From NCBI GenBank assembly GCA_031772625.1, contig CM062820.1:1079361369-1079425368 (forward strand): a stretch of 64,000 nt of DNA, read 5' to 3'. The stretch's first letter is position 1, and the number at the start of each line of letters is the position of its first letter. Source of the stretch: Pinus tabuliformis (taxonomy: Eukaryota > Streptophyta > Pinopsida > Pinales > Pinaceae). Below, piece by piece: positions 1 through 10,864 of the stretch. The notes below the pieces were generated by a model. That model did not search any database. It was not told the origin of the DNA and saw nothing but the letters and a program-made list of their open reading frames with translations. The translations under genes were made by a program, and so were the position numbers.

Positions 1-330
1 CATGTCATGAAATCTATGCCCCATTTAGTGAATGGTCCAACAATAACTACTGGATGCAGTGGTGTAGGTGGTAATCTGGTTTTGCGATAAAAAGGCTGAC
101 AAGCATGGAAACTTCTGACTACAACTATGCATCTTTGAATATAGTGGGCCAGAAGTAACTAGCTCGTAAGATATTTTGTGCAGTAGCGTAACCAGATAGA
201 TGCCCCCCACACGCACCTGAATGACAGTCATTCAGGACTTTTTCGGCCTCCTCATGTGTGAGGCACCTTTGTAGAACTGTATTGACACCACGACGGTAAA
301 GTGTATCATCGACGATCATGTAGTCTTTAG
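1..330 (-). pseudogene. Integrase N-terminal (zinc-binding) part of element A, partial
   Basis: The minus frame 319-125 reads as a gypsy integrase HHCC region: an L-T-H-E-E stretch, then CHSGACGGHLSG, then the FWPT motif that precedes the second Cys pair. The frame breaks near 125, and other frames continue to base 1 with close similarity to element D at 20614-20940. The catalytic D,D,E core would lie left of the window. In the family this domain binds zinc and helps integrase hold the LTR ends. Here it is a fragment with at least one frameshift. Confidence 0.8.
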
Positions 331-331
331 C

Positions 332-1015
332 TTAATATCGAGTATGTCGTTGTTCAGAGCGAGATGTGTTAGGCCTAAAGGTTTGGGTTTGGAGATAGAT
401 TAGTATATCTCCATACCATGGATTGCTTGACGATATCAGAAACAAAGTTTCATCCATGATTGATGCTTTAGATGTTGAATCGTTGGATGACAATGGGAGG
501 TCACAAAGTAACTCCACGGAAACTAGAGATTTCTTTGATTTGGATTTGGTGAATTCCATATCAAACTCTTGCAAAATGGCTATCCATTTTGAATATTTTC
601 CCCCTAGTAATTGACGCGACAAAATGTAGGTCATAGGGTTGCAATCTGATAGAATGGTAGTTTTGCGAAAGAGGATATAGTGTCGAAATCTCTATACTGC
701 TTGAACAACTGCTAGAGCGAGCTTTTCAACATAGGAGTACTTGCTTTCCATATCATTTATGTTGCAGCTTAAATAATATACTGGATGTTCTATTCCATTG
801 TCTTCTTGTACTAAAACCATTGCAATGGTTGTATCTGTAGCAATGAGATACAAGTTAAAGTCTTTTTGATAGTCAAGAGTGTACATTAATGATGCTTTTA
901 CTAGGGAGTCCTTTAAAGCATCAAAGGAAGCTTGCGCAACCTGATCCCAGTTGAAGGGTACTTCTTTTTTCAAAAGACGTGTATAACCTTTAGCAAGTTC
1001 GGCTTAATTTGGAAT
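332..1015 (-). pseudogene. RNase H (gypsy type) of element A
   Basis: Two minus frames (973-692 and 634-332) together match a gypsy RNase H: YQKDFNLYLIATDTTIAMVL with the first Asp, then HPVYYLS and KYSYVEKLALAVV, then MTYILSRQLLGGKYSKW. The domain lies between reverse transcriptase and integrase, as usual. A frame break near 690-640 separates the halves; in element D the same region is one open frame (21585-20962), which confirms the join. It would have degraded the RNA of the RNA-DNA hybrid during reverse transcription. Confidence 0.85.
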
Positions 1016-1210
1016 GAACCTCCTTAGAAATTTTGCTTTCCCTTGGAGTTTCTGAATCTGAAGCAAATTTGAAGGTGGAGGCATGTCGATAATTGCCTGA
1101 ACCTTACATGGGTCGAGTTGAATTCCGTCTTTAGAAACTATGAAACCAAGTAATCTACTAGAACCAACACAAAACACACACTTGTGTGGATTGAGTCGTA
1201 TCTTGTAGTG

Positions 1211-2210
1211 TCAGAAACGTAAAAATATAGCTCTCAAATGCTGTTGATGGTCAGTCCGCTTTCGCGAGTGAGCTGGTAGATCGTCGAGATACGGTTGAAC
1301 AATGTTTTTGATGTCGTGGAAGGCGTAGTTCATTTCCCTCGGAAAAGTTGCCCCTGCGTTTTTCAAACGAAAAGGTAGTTTACGGTACACGAATGTGCCC
1401 CAAGGACATATAAATGCAGTCTTTGACTGGTCCTGTGGGTGGATATTGATTTGATTGTATCTGGAAAATCCATCCATAAATGAAAAGATTTCGCATCCGG
1501 CACTTTCATCAATTATTTGGTCAATGAGGGGTGTAGGGTAGTTGTCTTTTGGACAAGCTTGATTTACATCCTTGTAATCGACGCACACTCTAATCGTTCC
1601 TTGATTTTTCATCACAAGAACGATATTCGATACCCAATAAGTTAGAGGAATAGGGTAAATGAAACCAACAAGTAAAAGTTTTTCAACTTCTGCCTTTATG
1701 ACAACGGCTTTCATTGGGTGAACCGGTCGACGCTGTTGTCGTACTGGTTTGACATCTGGATACATCTTGATTTCATGTTCAACGATGCTCGAGTCTATGC
1801 CTGGCATTTCTTCATATGACCATGCAAAGACATCTCTGAATTCGTGAAAGAGAGCGCAGTATATTTCCAGTTATGAAGGAGAACATGATTTGCCAATATC
1901 AATATTCTCTACAACATTAGGTTTGGTCAAGATATTAATTGCGATCGTCTCTTCAATATTGGACAAATTTCGCTTAGAATCCACTGTATTTACAGTATTT
2001 GATAGAAAATCAAAAACTGAAGGATGATTAAGGTCGCTAGAATAATCTTCATTATTATCTTGAAGATGGGAACAATGGTGGTAATCTTCCCATGGTGCCT
2101 CTCATATCATCATTGACTGAATGATTCCTTCGTCTGTAGAATGTATACGAGACCAAGGATCAAAAGAGGTGCCATACTCTAGAGACCTGTCTATCCAAAC
2201 ACTTGATGAG
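1211..2210 (-). pseudogene. Reverse transcriptase of element A with upstream linker
   Basis: The minus frame 1807-1211 (198 aa) contains reverse transcriptase motifs in order: VSNIVLVMKNQGTIRVCVDY, YPTPLIDQI, the FMDGFSRYNQI block with the first catalytic Asp, TAFICPWGTFVYRKLPFRLK, and a YLDD box in place of the usual YVDD. Substitutions in this copy (KLPFRL for KLPFGL, LPAHS for LLAHS) suggest decay. The linker 1808-2210 matches D at 22430-22841 but is broken by stops. It would have copied element RNA to cDNA. Confidence 0.88.
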
Positions 2211-2250
2211 TGTTGATTTGGGTTTGCGCCCAGGCCCAGAAAATTGATTG

Positions 2251-2760
2251 CTACAAAATTTCTATGGGGCTTGGGGGCAATACCTGGCGATGATCCATAA
2301 TAACAAAATGTTCAGAATTCTTCTTAATCTTTGATGATGTAGAAGATATCATATGACAGGTCTCCACTGTGGCCACTTCCGCCAGATTACTCGGTGGCAG
2401 GAGGGAAAAAGTACCCATTAAGGCGGGGTCTTTTAGGAGACCTACTCCAACATTTTGAAGCGATTGAGAGCTTCCATGGATCATTGGAATGCTTCCTGTA
2501 GCTTGTGAACTATTGGGGAAAAAGGTTAGTTGGTCAACGATTGTAATTCCACCTTGGAAGGGAAATGCAATATTTCTAAAATATGTTGACACAACAGTAG
2601 CCATAGCATAAATCCAGGGCCTTCCTAGTAAGATATTGTAGTCAAGGTTTCCATCAATGACCTCGACTTCAATTTCTACTGTTTTGCCCCCCAGTTCAAC
2701 TTGCAAGTTACTTAATATCCCATACGACGTGTATGTTCTTCCATCGAATGCCTTTAATGT
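2251..2760 (-). pseudogene. Protease C-terminal half of element A, cut by the Penelope-like insertion
   Basis: Minus frame 2706-2251 begins inside an aspartic protease: VEIEVEVIDGNLDYNILLGR is the conserved C-terminal strand and ILGRPW-like motif, followed by the variable linker to reverse transcriptase. The N-terminal half with the active site lies 8.4 kb away at 11226-11330, on the far side of the insertion. The equivalent reading in D (23599-22874) is continuous, so the split is caused by the insertion and is not natural domain spacing. Confidence 0.85.
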
Positions 2761-2800
2761 TAATGAGAGATTTTTCGGCGTAAATCACAAGATATTTCAT

Positions 2801-2847
2801 TTGTCAACGCATTTCGAACCAACTAGTGTGGTTCATCGTCAGGACAA
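2801..2847 (-). ncRNA. Hammerhead-ribozyme-like motif at the 3' end of the Penelope-like element
   Basis: On the minus strand 2847-2801: stem I strand TTGTC, core CTGACGA (fits CUGANGA), stem II GAACC/GGTTC closing a 9-nt loop, core GAAA, a minimal stem III (A, U-G wobble, loop GC) ending in UU, then the stem I partner GACAA. The cleavage triplet would be GUU. Stem I can extend beyond a bulge by UCAU/AUGA. The short stem III matches hammerheads described from Penelope-like elements, and the place, about 40 bp inside the element's 3' boundary, fits. Activity is not shown. Confidence 0.75.
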
Positions 2848-3340
2848 GTTGAATGAGTAGATCAGGCTTTTCATGTTAAATAGATAAAGTCGAAACTCCA
2901 ACGGCTGAATTCCTTGACCAAGTAACGGCTAGATTGATAAAAACTAATTTGGTATGACCATTATTTAATTAAAAATAACTTAGATTAGTTAAATTCTTAT
3001 TAAGACCTAAAATAAGAAAATAAGCATGCAAGTGAGGCCATGGGGGCCCTCCATAACTCCACAAGCACACCACTTCAATGGAGACTCAAATGTAGAAGCA
3101 AAATTGAAGTATGATCATATCTGCTACTGGATAGTCTGATGAATCTGATGAGTCTGCTGAATATGGCTGAAAATCTATAAGGCTTGGAAGGTATACAAAA
3201 TATATAAGTTACATTTTCCTCCCCCCAACCTTATTTATTGACTTGTCCTCAAGTCATGACAAACTAAAAAACAATGAAAGGAAATCTGCTTCATCTGCTA
3301 CAAAATATGGGTCTTCAAGTCTTCAACGGTCGATGAGTCT
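2848..3340 (-). other. 3' tail of the Penelope-like element, non-coding
   Basis: No reading frame is supported here. On the minus strand it holds a perfect 7-bp inverted repeat (TGACTTG with CAAGTCA, 4-nt loop) near 3240-3257, followed by a purine-rich run (GGTTGGGGGGAGGAAAATG, about 3209-3230) that looks like an LTR-element polypurine tract, and several GCAGATGA-like short repeats near 3120-3170 and 3290. It may be Penelope tail or may include a small foreign piece; I cannot decide without a second copy. Confidence 0.5.
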
Positions 3341-3685
3341 TCAAGATCTTGGACAAATTAGGAATCTTTCTAGATCTATATATTTTAGATAAGCATTTCT
3401 AAGTTTACCTTCCCGGGTTGACATTAAATTAACTCTAATTGACATCATCAATTGGAACCAAACAATTGTTCGGCCTTTTTTCAATCTCAAGCGCTTCCCT
3501 AAATTTTCAGTGATGGAATTGGGACACTCTAGCAATCACACTAGCTTCCTCGATGCAGACATGATGATTGGTTTTCTCGACATGCTCTGCTAAAGCAGAA
3601 GACTTGGCTCTCCTATGCTTAAGGTCAGTTGCGTGCTCACTAATCCTCTGATTAATGGAGCGACCAATCTCTCCAATATAGGGGG
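3341..3685 (-). pseudogene. GIY-YIG endonuclease C-terminal part of the Penelope-like element
   Basis: Reading the minus strand from 3685 gives YIGEIGRSINQRISEHATDL, the YIG half of the GIY-YIG fold with its conserved Arg region, then KHRRAKSSALAEHV and HHV, and after an in-frame stop the tail KFREALEIEKRPNN. The preceding residues (GVYIIPCSCGTP) are at 8733-8780, across element C; removing C and one copy of its ggggg duplication keeps the frame. The nuclease would nick target DNA to prime reverse transcription. Several stops follow. Confidence 0.85.
3681..3685. repeat. Target site duplication (ggggg) of copia element C, left copy
   Basis: Five G directly before the LTR start TGTCAGG; the same five G follow the other LTR at 8733-8737. 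A 5-bp duplication is normal for Ty1/copia integrase. Confidence 0.9.
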
Positions 3686-3841
3686 TGTCAGGCCAGGGTA
3701 ACTCCTCATTGAACGAGAGAAAACACTGATTGGTTTTTATTCATTAGCTAGCACATTATTTATACATATACAAAACGGATCAGTTCATCTTCTAGATGAC
3801 TGTCCAGCTTCACCTCATCCGTTTCGGATTAGGTGTCAACA
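3686..3841 (-). repeat. 3' LTR of copia element C (156 bp)
   Basis: Minus strand begins TGTTGACACC and ends CCTGGCCTGACA. It differs from the other LTR by one substitution (position 3732, g versus a) and lacks an 11-bp tandem duplication. Confidence 0.95.
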
Positions 3842-3852
3842 TTCCCCCCCTT
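3842..3852 (-). promoter_or_regulatory. Polypurine tract of element C
   Basis: Minus strand AGGGGGGGAAT lies directly before the 3' LTR and overlaps the polyprotein stop codon (TAA at 3853-3851). It primes plus-strand DNA synthesis in this family. Confidence 0.85.
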
Positions 3853-6800
3853 AATCTGAAGGGATGTTGGTGAGTCCAAGCATCATTCTGAATCTTTCAA
3901 GCTTTTCTCTTCCAAGCGCTTTGGTGAAGATGTCTGCAATTTACTCGTTTGTGGAACAATGACGGAGATGGATTGTTTTGGCCTCAACATGATGTCGGAT
4001 CAGATGATATTTAGTATTGATGTGCTTAGTACGATCATGGAACTTTGGGTTCTTGGCCAACTTTATTGCAGATGTGTTATCAATCATGAGTGGAGTTGAT
4101 TGTATTTTTTTTACCTGCAAATCTTCAAGAGTTTTCCTGAGCCACACAATTTCTTTCGTTGCTTCAGCTGCTGCCACATATTCTGCTTCTGTTGTGGAAT
4201 CTACTGGTACTCATTGTTTGCGTGATCTCCAGGAGACAACTCCTGATCCAAGACTCATAGCATATCTTGAAGTAGATACCCCTGTTTCTTTGTCTCCATC
4301 GAAGTCTGAATCAGAGTATCCAATCAAGTTGAAGTCGTCCACCTGTGTATACTTGATTCCAAGGTCTTGAGTTCCCTTCAAGTACCTTACAACTCTTTTT
4401 GCAGCAGACCAATGTCCCTCACAAGGCTTTTGCATAAACCTGGAGAGGATTCCAACAACAAATGAAATGTCTGGTCTGGTAGTAGTGAGGTAGATGAGAC
4501 TTCCTACAAGCTGTCTATACTTTGTTGCATCCTCAAATTTTTTTTCCTTCAATAGATGTGAGCTTCAAGTTTTGTTCCATTGGAGTAGAAAGGGGATTGC
4601 ACTCTGTCATGCCAAATCTGTTTAACAAATCTCCAATGTATTTCTTTTGAGAAAGAAATATGGACTTTGGATGTTGGGTTACTTCAATGCCAAGATAGTA
4701 ATGAACATAGCCCAAATCAGTCATTTCAAAAAATTTTCCTAATTCTTTCTTTATGGATGCAATATAGCTTTCATTGTTCCCTGTCATTAAAAGATCATCT
4801 ACATATACCACAAGATATACAACTGTTTTGCCAACTTTCTTGACAAATAAAGTTGCATCATCAAGATCAAAATGTTTGAAGTTGAGTTTCAGAAGATGCT
4901 CAGTTAGTTTTTCATACCAGGCTCGTGGTGCTTGTTTGAGGCCATACAAGGACTTCACAAGTTTGCATACTTTGTGTTCATGTCCTTTTACAGCAAATCC
5001 TTCAGGCTGGGACATAAAAACATTCTCTTTTAGATCTCCATTCAAGAATGCAGTTTTTACATCCATTTGATGGACTTTCCAACCGTTCTGAGCAGCTAGT
5101 GCAAAGAGTGTCCGGATGGTGGCCCGTTTTGCTGTGGGAGAAAAAGTTTCCTCATAATCGACCCCTTCCTTCTGTGCAAAACCTTTTGCCACAAGCCTAG
5201 CTTTGTTCTTGTCAAGTGAGCCATCAGCTTTGTACTTGTTCTTGTAGACCCACTTGCAGCCAATTGGTTTGGTTCCAAATGGAGGATCAACTAGCTTCCA
5301 AGTGCCATTCTTTATGAGGGCATCATACTCCTTCTGCATCGCTTCTTTCCATTCATCATGAGAAGCAGCTTCTTTGAAGGAAGTTGGTTCAAAATCTGTA
5401 GACAAGTTCAATTCACAATCATAAGTAACATCCATATCAACAGGTGAATTAGAGTTATCTACATCACCTCCATCTTGTCGGTTTGAATTTCTGGTTCCTG
5501 TTTTTCCAATTTCATCAGGATGAACACTTTCAAGTGTCTTTGTCAGCCACTTTGGGGGACCTTTTTGAGATGGTCCAGGCTGTTCTGTTGATTGAGTTGG
5601 GTCTGAATCAAGATTGAGTCTCCCAATTCTATCAATTACATCACTTAAAGCATCATCCGTTGTTGGAGTGTCATGCAGGGGAGATTGTTCTTTAGAAGAA
5701 GATTCCACATGTTGATCTAGTATAGGAATCCCCCCTTCAAGATGTGGAATCTGATTATCAAACTCTTGAAATGATTTCGGTTTTGTGAATCTATCCAAGC
5801 GATCAAGTTGCCGCTCAACAACACTGTCAGATTTGGATGATTCAAGAAAAATGACATCTCTAGATAAAACAAACTTCTTATTTACTTCATCATAAAGGCG
5901 GTATGCTTTAGATGTGTTTGAATACCCCAGGAAGATACACTTACGACTTCTAGCACCAAGTTTGTTTCTATGTACCTTTGGTATTAAAGCATAACAGGTG
6001 GAACCAAATATCCTGAGATGTTTTACCGAAGGAACATGTCCATACCACAATCCATAAGGAGTCTTGTTTCTTATAGCACTAGATGGACATCTATTCTTTA
6101 TATATGCAGCACATAGAACAACATCAGCCCAAAACATTGTCTTTACATTTTTGAAGAAAAGCATGGATCGTACCATATTCAAAATTGTTCTATTCATTCT
6201 TTCAGCTACACCATTCTGTTGAGGATTATAAGGCACAGTTGTTTGATGTTTAATCCCATGTTGGCGAAGATAGTGTTCAAATTCATTTGATGTATATTCT
6301 TTTCCATTATCAGTGCGAATAGACCCAATATGAGATTGTGCATCATTTTCAATCCATTTATGAAAATTCTTGAATGTTTGAAAAGCATCAGATTTGTTCT
6401 TCAATAAGTAAACCCAACACATTCTGGTGTAATCATCAATAAATGTCATGATATATTTATTTCCATTTGCAGAAGGAACAGGCATTGGACCACATAAATC
6501 TGAATGAATAAGTTCAAGCTTCATATGTGCTCTTGAATGTGAATCATGAAAAGACTGTTTGCTATGCTTTCCTAGAATGAAAGCATCACATTGTTTATGT
6601 TTTCTAGGAATTGTAGGCAAACCAGCAACACCATTTTTCTTCAACAAGCAGAGACTATCATAGTTTAAATGTCCAAATCTAGCATGCCATAATAAACTTG
6701 ATGGAAGTGTACTTTCATCATGATGAGAAACATATGAAAAATGTTGTGCATGAGCAGAGGTTCCTTGCAGTTTAAGGAGTCTTTCTTCTTCTATACCCCT

Positions 6801-7313
6801 CATGACAAGTGAGTGGTCAGATGCCTTTCTTACCTCAAGCTTGCCATCAAACATGTGAATGGAGTGGCCTTGCTGGCGGATGTGGACCAGGGACAACAAG
6901 TTTCTCTTCAGGGACAACAACTTATTTTTCAGTTCAAGAGTGAAGAGTTTAATCATGAGTTGAACAACTTCAAGTGCAGAATGTGTATCATAGAGTTCTT
7001 TCAGCTTTTGTAAAGCTTCAAAGGCAGTGGAATAGGATGAAATATGACGACTTACTTCCTCATTTACAGATGCTGCGATCAATGCAAAGGCTTTGCTGTT
7101 CTTGTTTTCCCAAATGGCGAGTTCTTTGTCTGATGTGGGCTGCACAGGGTCTTTGTCTTCTTCTCCGACACACACTCCTTTCCACAGCTCATTGTAGATA
7201 AGTGTGTGTTTTACCATCCGGGACCATTCAGAATAGTTCTCCTTGCCAGTGAGAACTATTCCGACCATAGAAATGATTGAATGCATTCTGTAAAAAAAAA
7301 ATATCTCTGCCAA
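3851..7313 (-). pseudogene. Copia element C polyprotein: truncated gag, integrase, reverse transcriptase, RNase H
   Basis: The main frame 7313-4533 starts with a gag N-terminus (NYSEWSRMVKHTLIYNELWK) for about 120 residues, then jumps at LELKNKLLSL to the pre-integrase region (LLWHARFGHLNYDSL). Gag C-terminus, CCHC knuckle and protease are deleted in frame. Integrase keeps D, D and E (IHSDLCGP, RTDNGKEY, PQQNGVAER), but its second zinc Cys is Phe (CDAFILG). Reverse transcriptase has KARLVAKGFAQ, MDVKTAFLNGDL and YVDDLLMTG. A run of eight A near 4545 causes a frameshift. RNase H follows with stops at 4210-4208 and 3940-3938. Confidence 0.93.
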
Positions 7314-8553
7314 AAACTTCTGTAAAAAAATCCTTATATCATAGCCTTATGCATTTTATTCTTCTTCTAACATTTCATCAGCATATCATGAGCATTTCTT
7401 ATATCACCATCACTTCCATAATATTATGTTTTAAAAAAAATGAGGGCGCTCAAATATATATCACTGTTCAACATATATTACTGCTCAACATATATCACTG
7501 TTTTGAAAAAAAAAAGAGAGGGCGCTCAAATAAGAGAGGACAGCGTAATATATATCATTTCAATATATATCATTAATGCAAAAACTGTTCAAAAGGACAA
7601 CGTAATAAAACTCTGCTCCAAGTAAATATAAACTGTTTAAGAAAACAGCGTAATAAAACTCCGCTCCATTTGTATTTGTCAAGCCATAACTGTTCCGCTG
7701 CTATCTCAACGCTAGTTATAAATAACTCCTCCCGCTCACCACTGGCCTTCTTCCCTACAGGAATAGTAATGGTCTCGTTACCTCCACATATTTTTACCAC
7801 AGTGCCCCTCTCTTTATTACATTCTATTATCGCCCTCGCGTTATACAGCCATGGCGCACCTAGCAGCAGAGAGTAGGAGTTCTTGGGATTCGGCAGTGGC
7901 AAAACATGGAATGTGGTTAAGATTCGAACCCGGCCAACGTCAACGGCAACGTCCTCAATCACACAGTTTTCATGCATACCCCCATTTCTGAAAGAGGAAG
8001 CAGTCGAGGGTTCCAGTTCCTTCACTAACTCCAATGTTTCAATAGAAAACGCAGCTTTACAATACAATACAGGCCTCAATACAATACAATGCAGTCCACA
8101 GTCATTTAAAAAGTATATACCCACAGCTAAAAATACGCAGTCCCAGTCTTCAATACATTAACGAAACCACAGTTCTTTACAAAAAACGCAGTCTCCCAAT
8201 GTATTTCCCAAAAAACGCAGTCTCAGTCTTCAAAAAAAACGATACCACAGTTCTTTGAAAAACGCAGCGCAGACTTCAGAAGAGCAATGACACAGCGTAA
8301 TTTCAACACAGTCATAACAAACACAAACACCAGCGATAGGTTTTACCTAACAGTGGAAACGCATCAACGTATACCATTTTTTTTGAATGGAATGAGGTAG
8401 GTTTGAGCAGAAATGCATCAACGTACAGTTCCACGGATAGAGGGCGCAGTCTCCATGTCAGGATGGAGGGCGCAGTCTCATGAGAGGGCAATGTCAGGCC
8501 AGAGGCGTTCAGGACAGAACAGACCAGGAGTTACAACCAATTTTGGGACCTGT
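7314..8553 (-). other. Leader of copia element C with short repeats
   Basis: About 1.2 kb between primer site and gag. Outside the protease-like piece at 7573-8124 it holds short direct repeats: the plus strings cacagttcttt and aaaacgcagtct recur at 8167-8275, and caacgtaataaaactctgctcc recurs with changes at 7598-7668. Two similar A-rich units carrying agggcgctcaaat lie at 7430-7530. No promoter can be called. Confidence 0.5.
7573..8124 (-). pseudogene. Gypsy-like retropepsin fragment in the leader of copia element C
   Basis: A 183-aa open frame on the same strand as C but upstream of its gag. Residues about 65-125 read VRILTTFHVLPLPNPKNSYS, then LLLGAPWLYNARAIIECN and a basic tail, which is the C-terminal half of a Ty3/gypsy-type aspartic protease (the ILGxPWL motif). 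The active-site half (D-T/S-G) is absent. Copia proteases do not look like this and lie after gag. I infer that a piece of a gypsy element was picked up into the leader. Function is unlikely. Confidence 0.6.
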
Positions 8554-8565
8554 GCTCTGATACCA
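8554..8565 (-). promoter_or_regulatory. Primer binding site of element C (initiator-Met type)
   Basis: Minus strand TGGTATCAGAGC directly follows the 5' LTR with no spacer. This is the standard complement of the plant initiator methionine tRNA 3' end. Confidence 0.95.
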
Positions 8566-8732
8566 TGTCAGGCCAGGGTAACTCCTCATTGAACGAGAGA
8601 AAACACTGATTGATTTTTATTCATTAGCTAGCACATTATTTATACATATACAAAACGGATCAGTTCATCTTCTAGATGACTGTCCAGCTTCACCTCATCC
8701 GTTTCGGATTAGGAACGGATTAGGTGTCAACA
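8566..8732 (-). repeat. 5' LTR of copia element C (167 bp)
   Basis: Same sequence as 3686-3841 plus an 11-bp tandem duplication (aggaacggatt, about 8711-8721). Plus-strand ends are TGTCAGG and GTCAACA. Confidence 0.95.
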
Positions 8733-8737
8733 GGGGG
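8733..8737. repeat. Target site duplication (ggggg) of copia element C, right copy
   Basis: Matches 3681-3685. The Penelope-like reading frame resumes directly after it. Confidence 0.9.
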
Positions 8738-10300
8738 TCCCACAGGAACAAGGAATAATATAAACCCCTTTCATGTCCTTGGGGTCGATAGGATCCTTCA
8801 CAGATCTAAGGGACTTACAAATGGTATTGAGAGGTCTAAAGGTCGAGGGGACATTATGCTTTTTAAGAATCCTCACAATCTTGTCCGTAGTCCCCTGAAC
8901 AAACGGAAGATGGACCCCGGGAATCCTCTCCTTCTTATCTCTTTTAGCTATCGAATTCTTAGCTGCTTTGAGGAAAGCCGTATGTCCCAAGCACCTACTA
9001 TAACTGTTCTCAACAAAGACATTAAGGAGATGGGATCTCTCTTCCTTGAAGCTATTTTCATCAGAGATTCTTAAGGCACGAGTGGAAAGGGTGTTAAGAA
9101 CCCCCAACTTCTGAGCCGGGAAATGGTGGGAACTAGCATGAAGATATTTCTCTGTATGAGTTTTCTTACAAAACACTCGGTGGGAGAGGGAACCATCACT
9201 ATTCTTAGAGATAAGAATATCAAGGAAAGGGAGGTGACCATTGAATTCCTACTCCTTGGTGAACTTAATGGCCGAGGATTGACTATTGAGATGATCGAAG
9301 AAGAGGTCTAACTCCTCTTGGCCATGAGACCAGATGACATTAGTGTCATCTACATATCTTTTCCAAAGCTTAGGCAGGAGGCGGGCTAAGTTAAGAGCCT
9401 TGGATTCAAAATCCTCCATAAAAAGATTCGCAACAACAGGGGAAAGGGGTGAGCCCATGGCAACCCCACAGGTTTGCTCAAAGAACTCACCTTCAAAATA
9501 GAAAAAGGTCGAAGTGAGGTAGATCTCAACTAACCGAGCGGTATCAGGATTGGTTAGACGGTAGATTACTTCCATAGCCTCATTTATAGGGATGCAAGTG
9601 TACAGGGAAACCACATCAAAACTGACCAGAATGTCTCCAGAGTCCAACTTAATGTCCTTGAGCTCCTCGATAAAAGAAGTCGAGTCTTTAACGAAGGACC
9701 TTGTATGACCAACTAAGGGTTTAAGCTTCAAGGCAAGGAACTTCGCTAGAAGATAGGTAGGACCTCCAACGGTGTTGACAATGGGCCTAAGGGGAGCTCC
9801 TTCCTTATGAATTTTAGGGAGACCATAGATTCTAGGAGTGATAGGATTGCTCTCAATGAGTTTACTGTGCAGGGGACCCACCGAGCTACTGGACTTGATG
9901 GCAAGGGCCACATTCCTAGAGATCTTCTTTAACGGGTTTTTGGGAAGCTTCTTATAGCTCCCACTATTATGAAGATGCTCCAACATTTTATTGCGGTAGT
10001 CTTCCTTGTTAAGAATGACTGCAGCCCCACCTCTGTCAGCTTTCATAACAACAATATCTTTGTTCTGATTCAAGGATTTTAGGGCTTCAAATTCATACCT
10101 GCTAAGGTTGCTCTTAGGAGGCTTAGCTCTCCTAAGGACAACAACACAATCCTGCCTAATAGTGTTTTTAATACTATCAGGTAAACCACGAATCCCACAT
10201 TCTATGTCACAAATAATGTCATCAATCAAGATCTTCTTAGGGGCCAAGGAAAAATTTAAACCTTTGCCTAAAACCTTAAAAACAGAAGGGGGAAAGAGAA
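8738..10300 (-). pseudogene. Penelope-like reverse transcriptase and start of the GIY-YIG endonuclease
   Basis: Frame 10247-9249 (332 aa) carries Penelope-type motifs in order: KADRGGAAVILNKEDY, the IYGLPKIHKEG and LRPIVNTVGGPTY blocks, SFDVVSLYTCIP with the first catalytic Asp, GVAMGSPLSPVVANLFME, and KRYVDDTNVIW with the catalytic YVDD. A single in-frame stop (near 9247) follows SAIKFTKE, and the frame continues from 9176 as the connector and endonuclease start, ending GVYIIPCSCGTP where C was inserted. Upstream, the KVVNLSS and SVFKVLGKGLNF parts are in different frames, so there is a shift in a C/G run near 10290. Confidence 0.92.
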
Positions 10301-10415
10301 ACTAGACAAATTGACAACCTTCTTATTACCATGAGTGGGAGGGGGAGGAGGATCAAATCTAATATGATTCTTCTTAAACTTAGAATTACTGTACTTGTTA
10401 AGAACTTTTAACCTA

Positions 10416-10775
10416 TTATTATTATTAAAGATCTTACTACTACTTTCCATATAATTATTCCTCGAACTAAAATTAGTTACGTCGTCCTCTATATTCTTAT
10501 TCTTATTATTATTATTATTACCAAGACCCACATTATTATTATCACTAATATTAATATTATTATTCTTATTATTAATATAATTATTAATACCATTCTTATT
10601 ATTATCAATATTATTATTATAATTATTATTATTAATATAATTATTATAATTATTAATATTAATAAAACTATTATCATTATTATTATTATTAATATTATTA
10701 TAATTCTTATTATTAATAGTATTATTATTATTACTATTATTAAACTTAATATTAAAACTAGATATTGAATCATCG
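10416..10775. repeat. ATT/AAT trinucleotide microsatellite inside the Penelope-like ORF
   Basis: About 360 bp dominated by att, tta and aat units with few interruptions. It encodes the Asn-rich stretch on the minus strand and an Ile-rich shadow frame. Confidence 0.9.
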
Positions 10776-10864
10776 AGAGAGCAATGAACGGGGAGGTTAG
10801 ATCCCATACCGTCGACAAGAACCAAGCCACCGCTCTGAATTGGATGAATCGAAACCGGTAGATT

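Larger units (their letters stand above)
3686..8732 (-). mobile_element. Element C: short-LTR Ty1/copia retrotransposon inside the Penelope-like element
   Basis: A 5047-bp element bounded by near-identical short LTRs (3686-3841 and 8566-8732) with TG...CA ends and the ggggg duplication. Minus-strand order is 5' LTR, initiator-Met primer site, an unusual 1.2 kb leader, truncated gag fused to integrase, reverse transcriptase, RNase H, polypurine tract, 3' LTR. The integrase-before-reverse-transcriptase order defines Ty1/copia. The gag C-terminus, zinc knuckle and protease are missing, so it could not replicate alone. LTR similarity makes it the youngest element here. Confidence 0.95.

Noticed and set aside
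3209-3230. Polypurine tract as evidence of a separate LTR element in the Penelope tail
   Set aside because: No LTR, primer site or gypsy frame could be tied to it; kept only as a remark in the tail entry.
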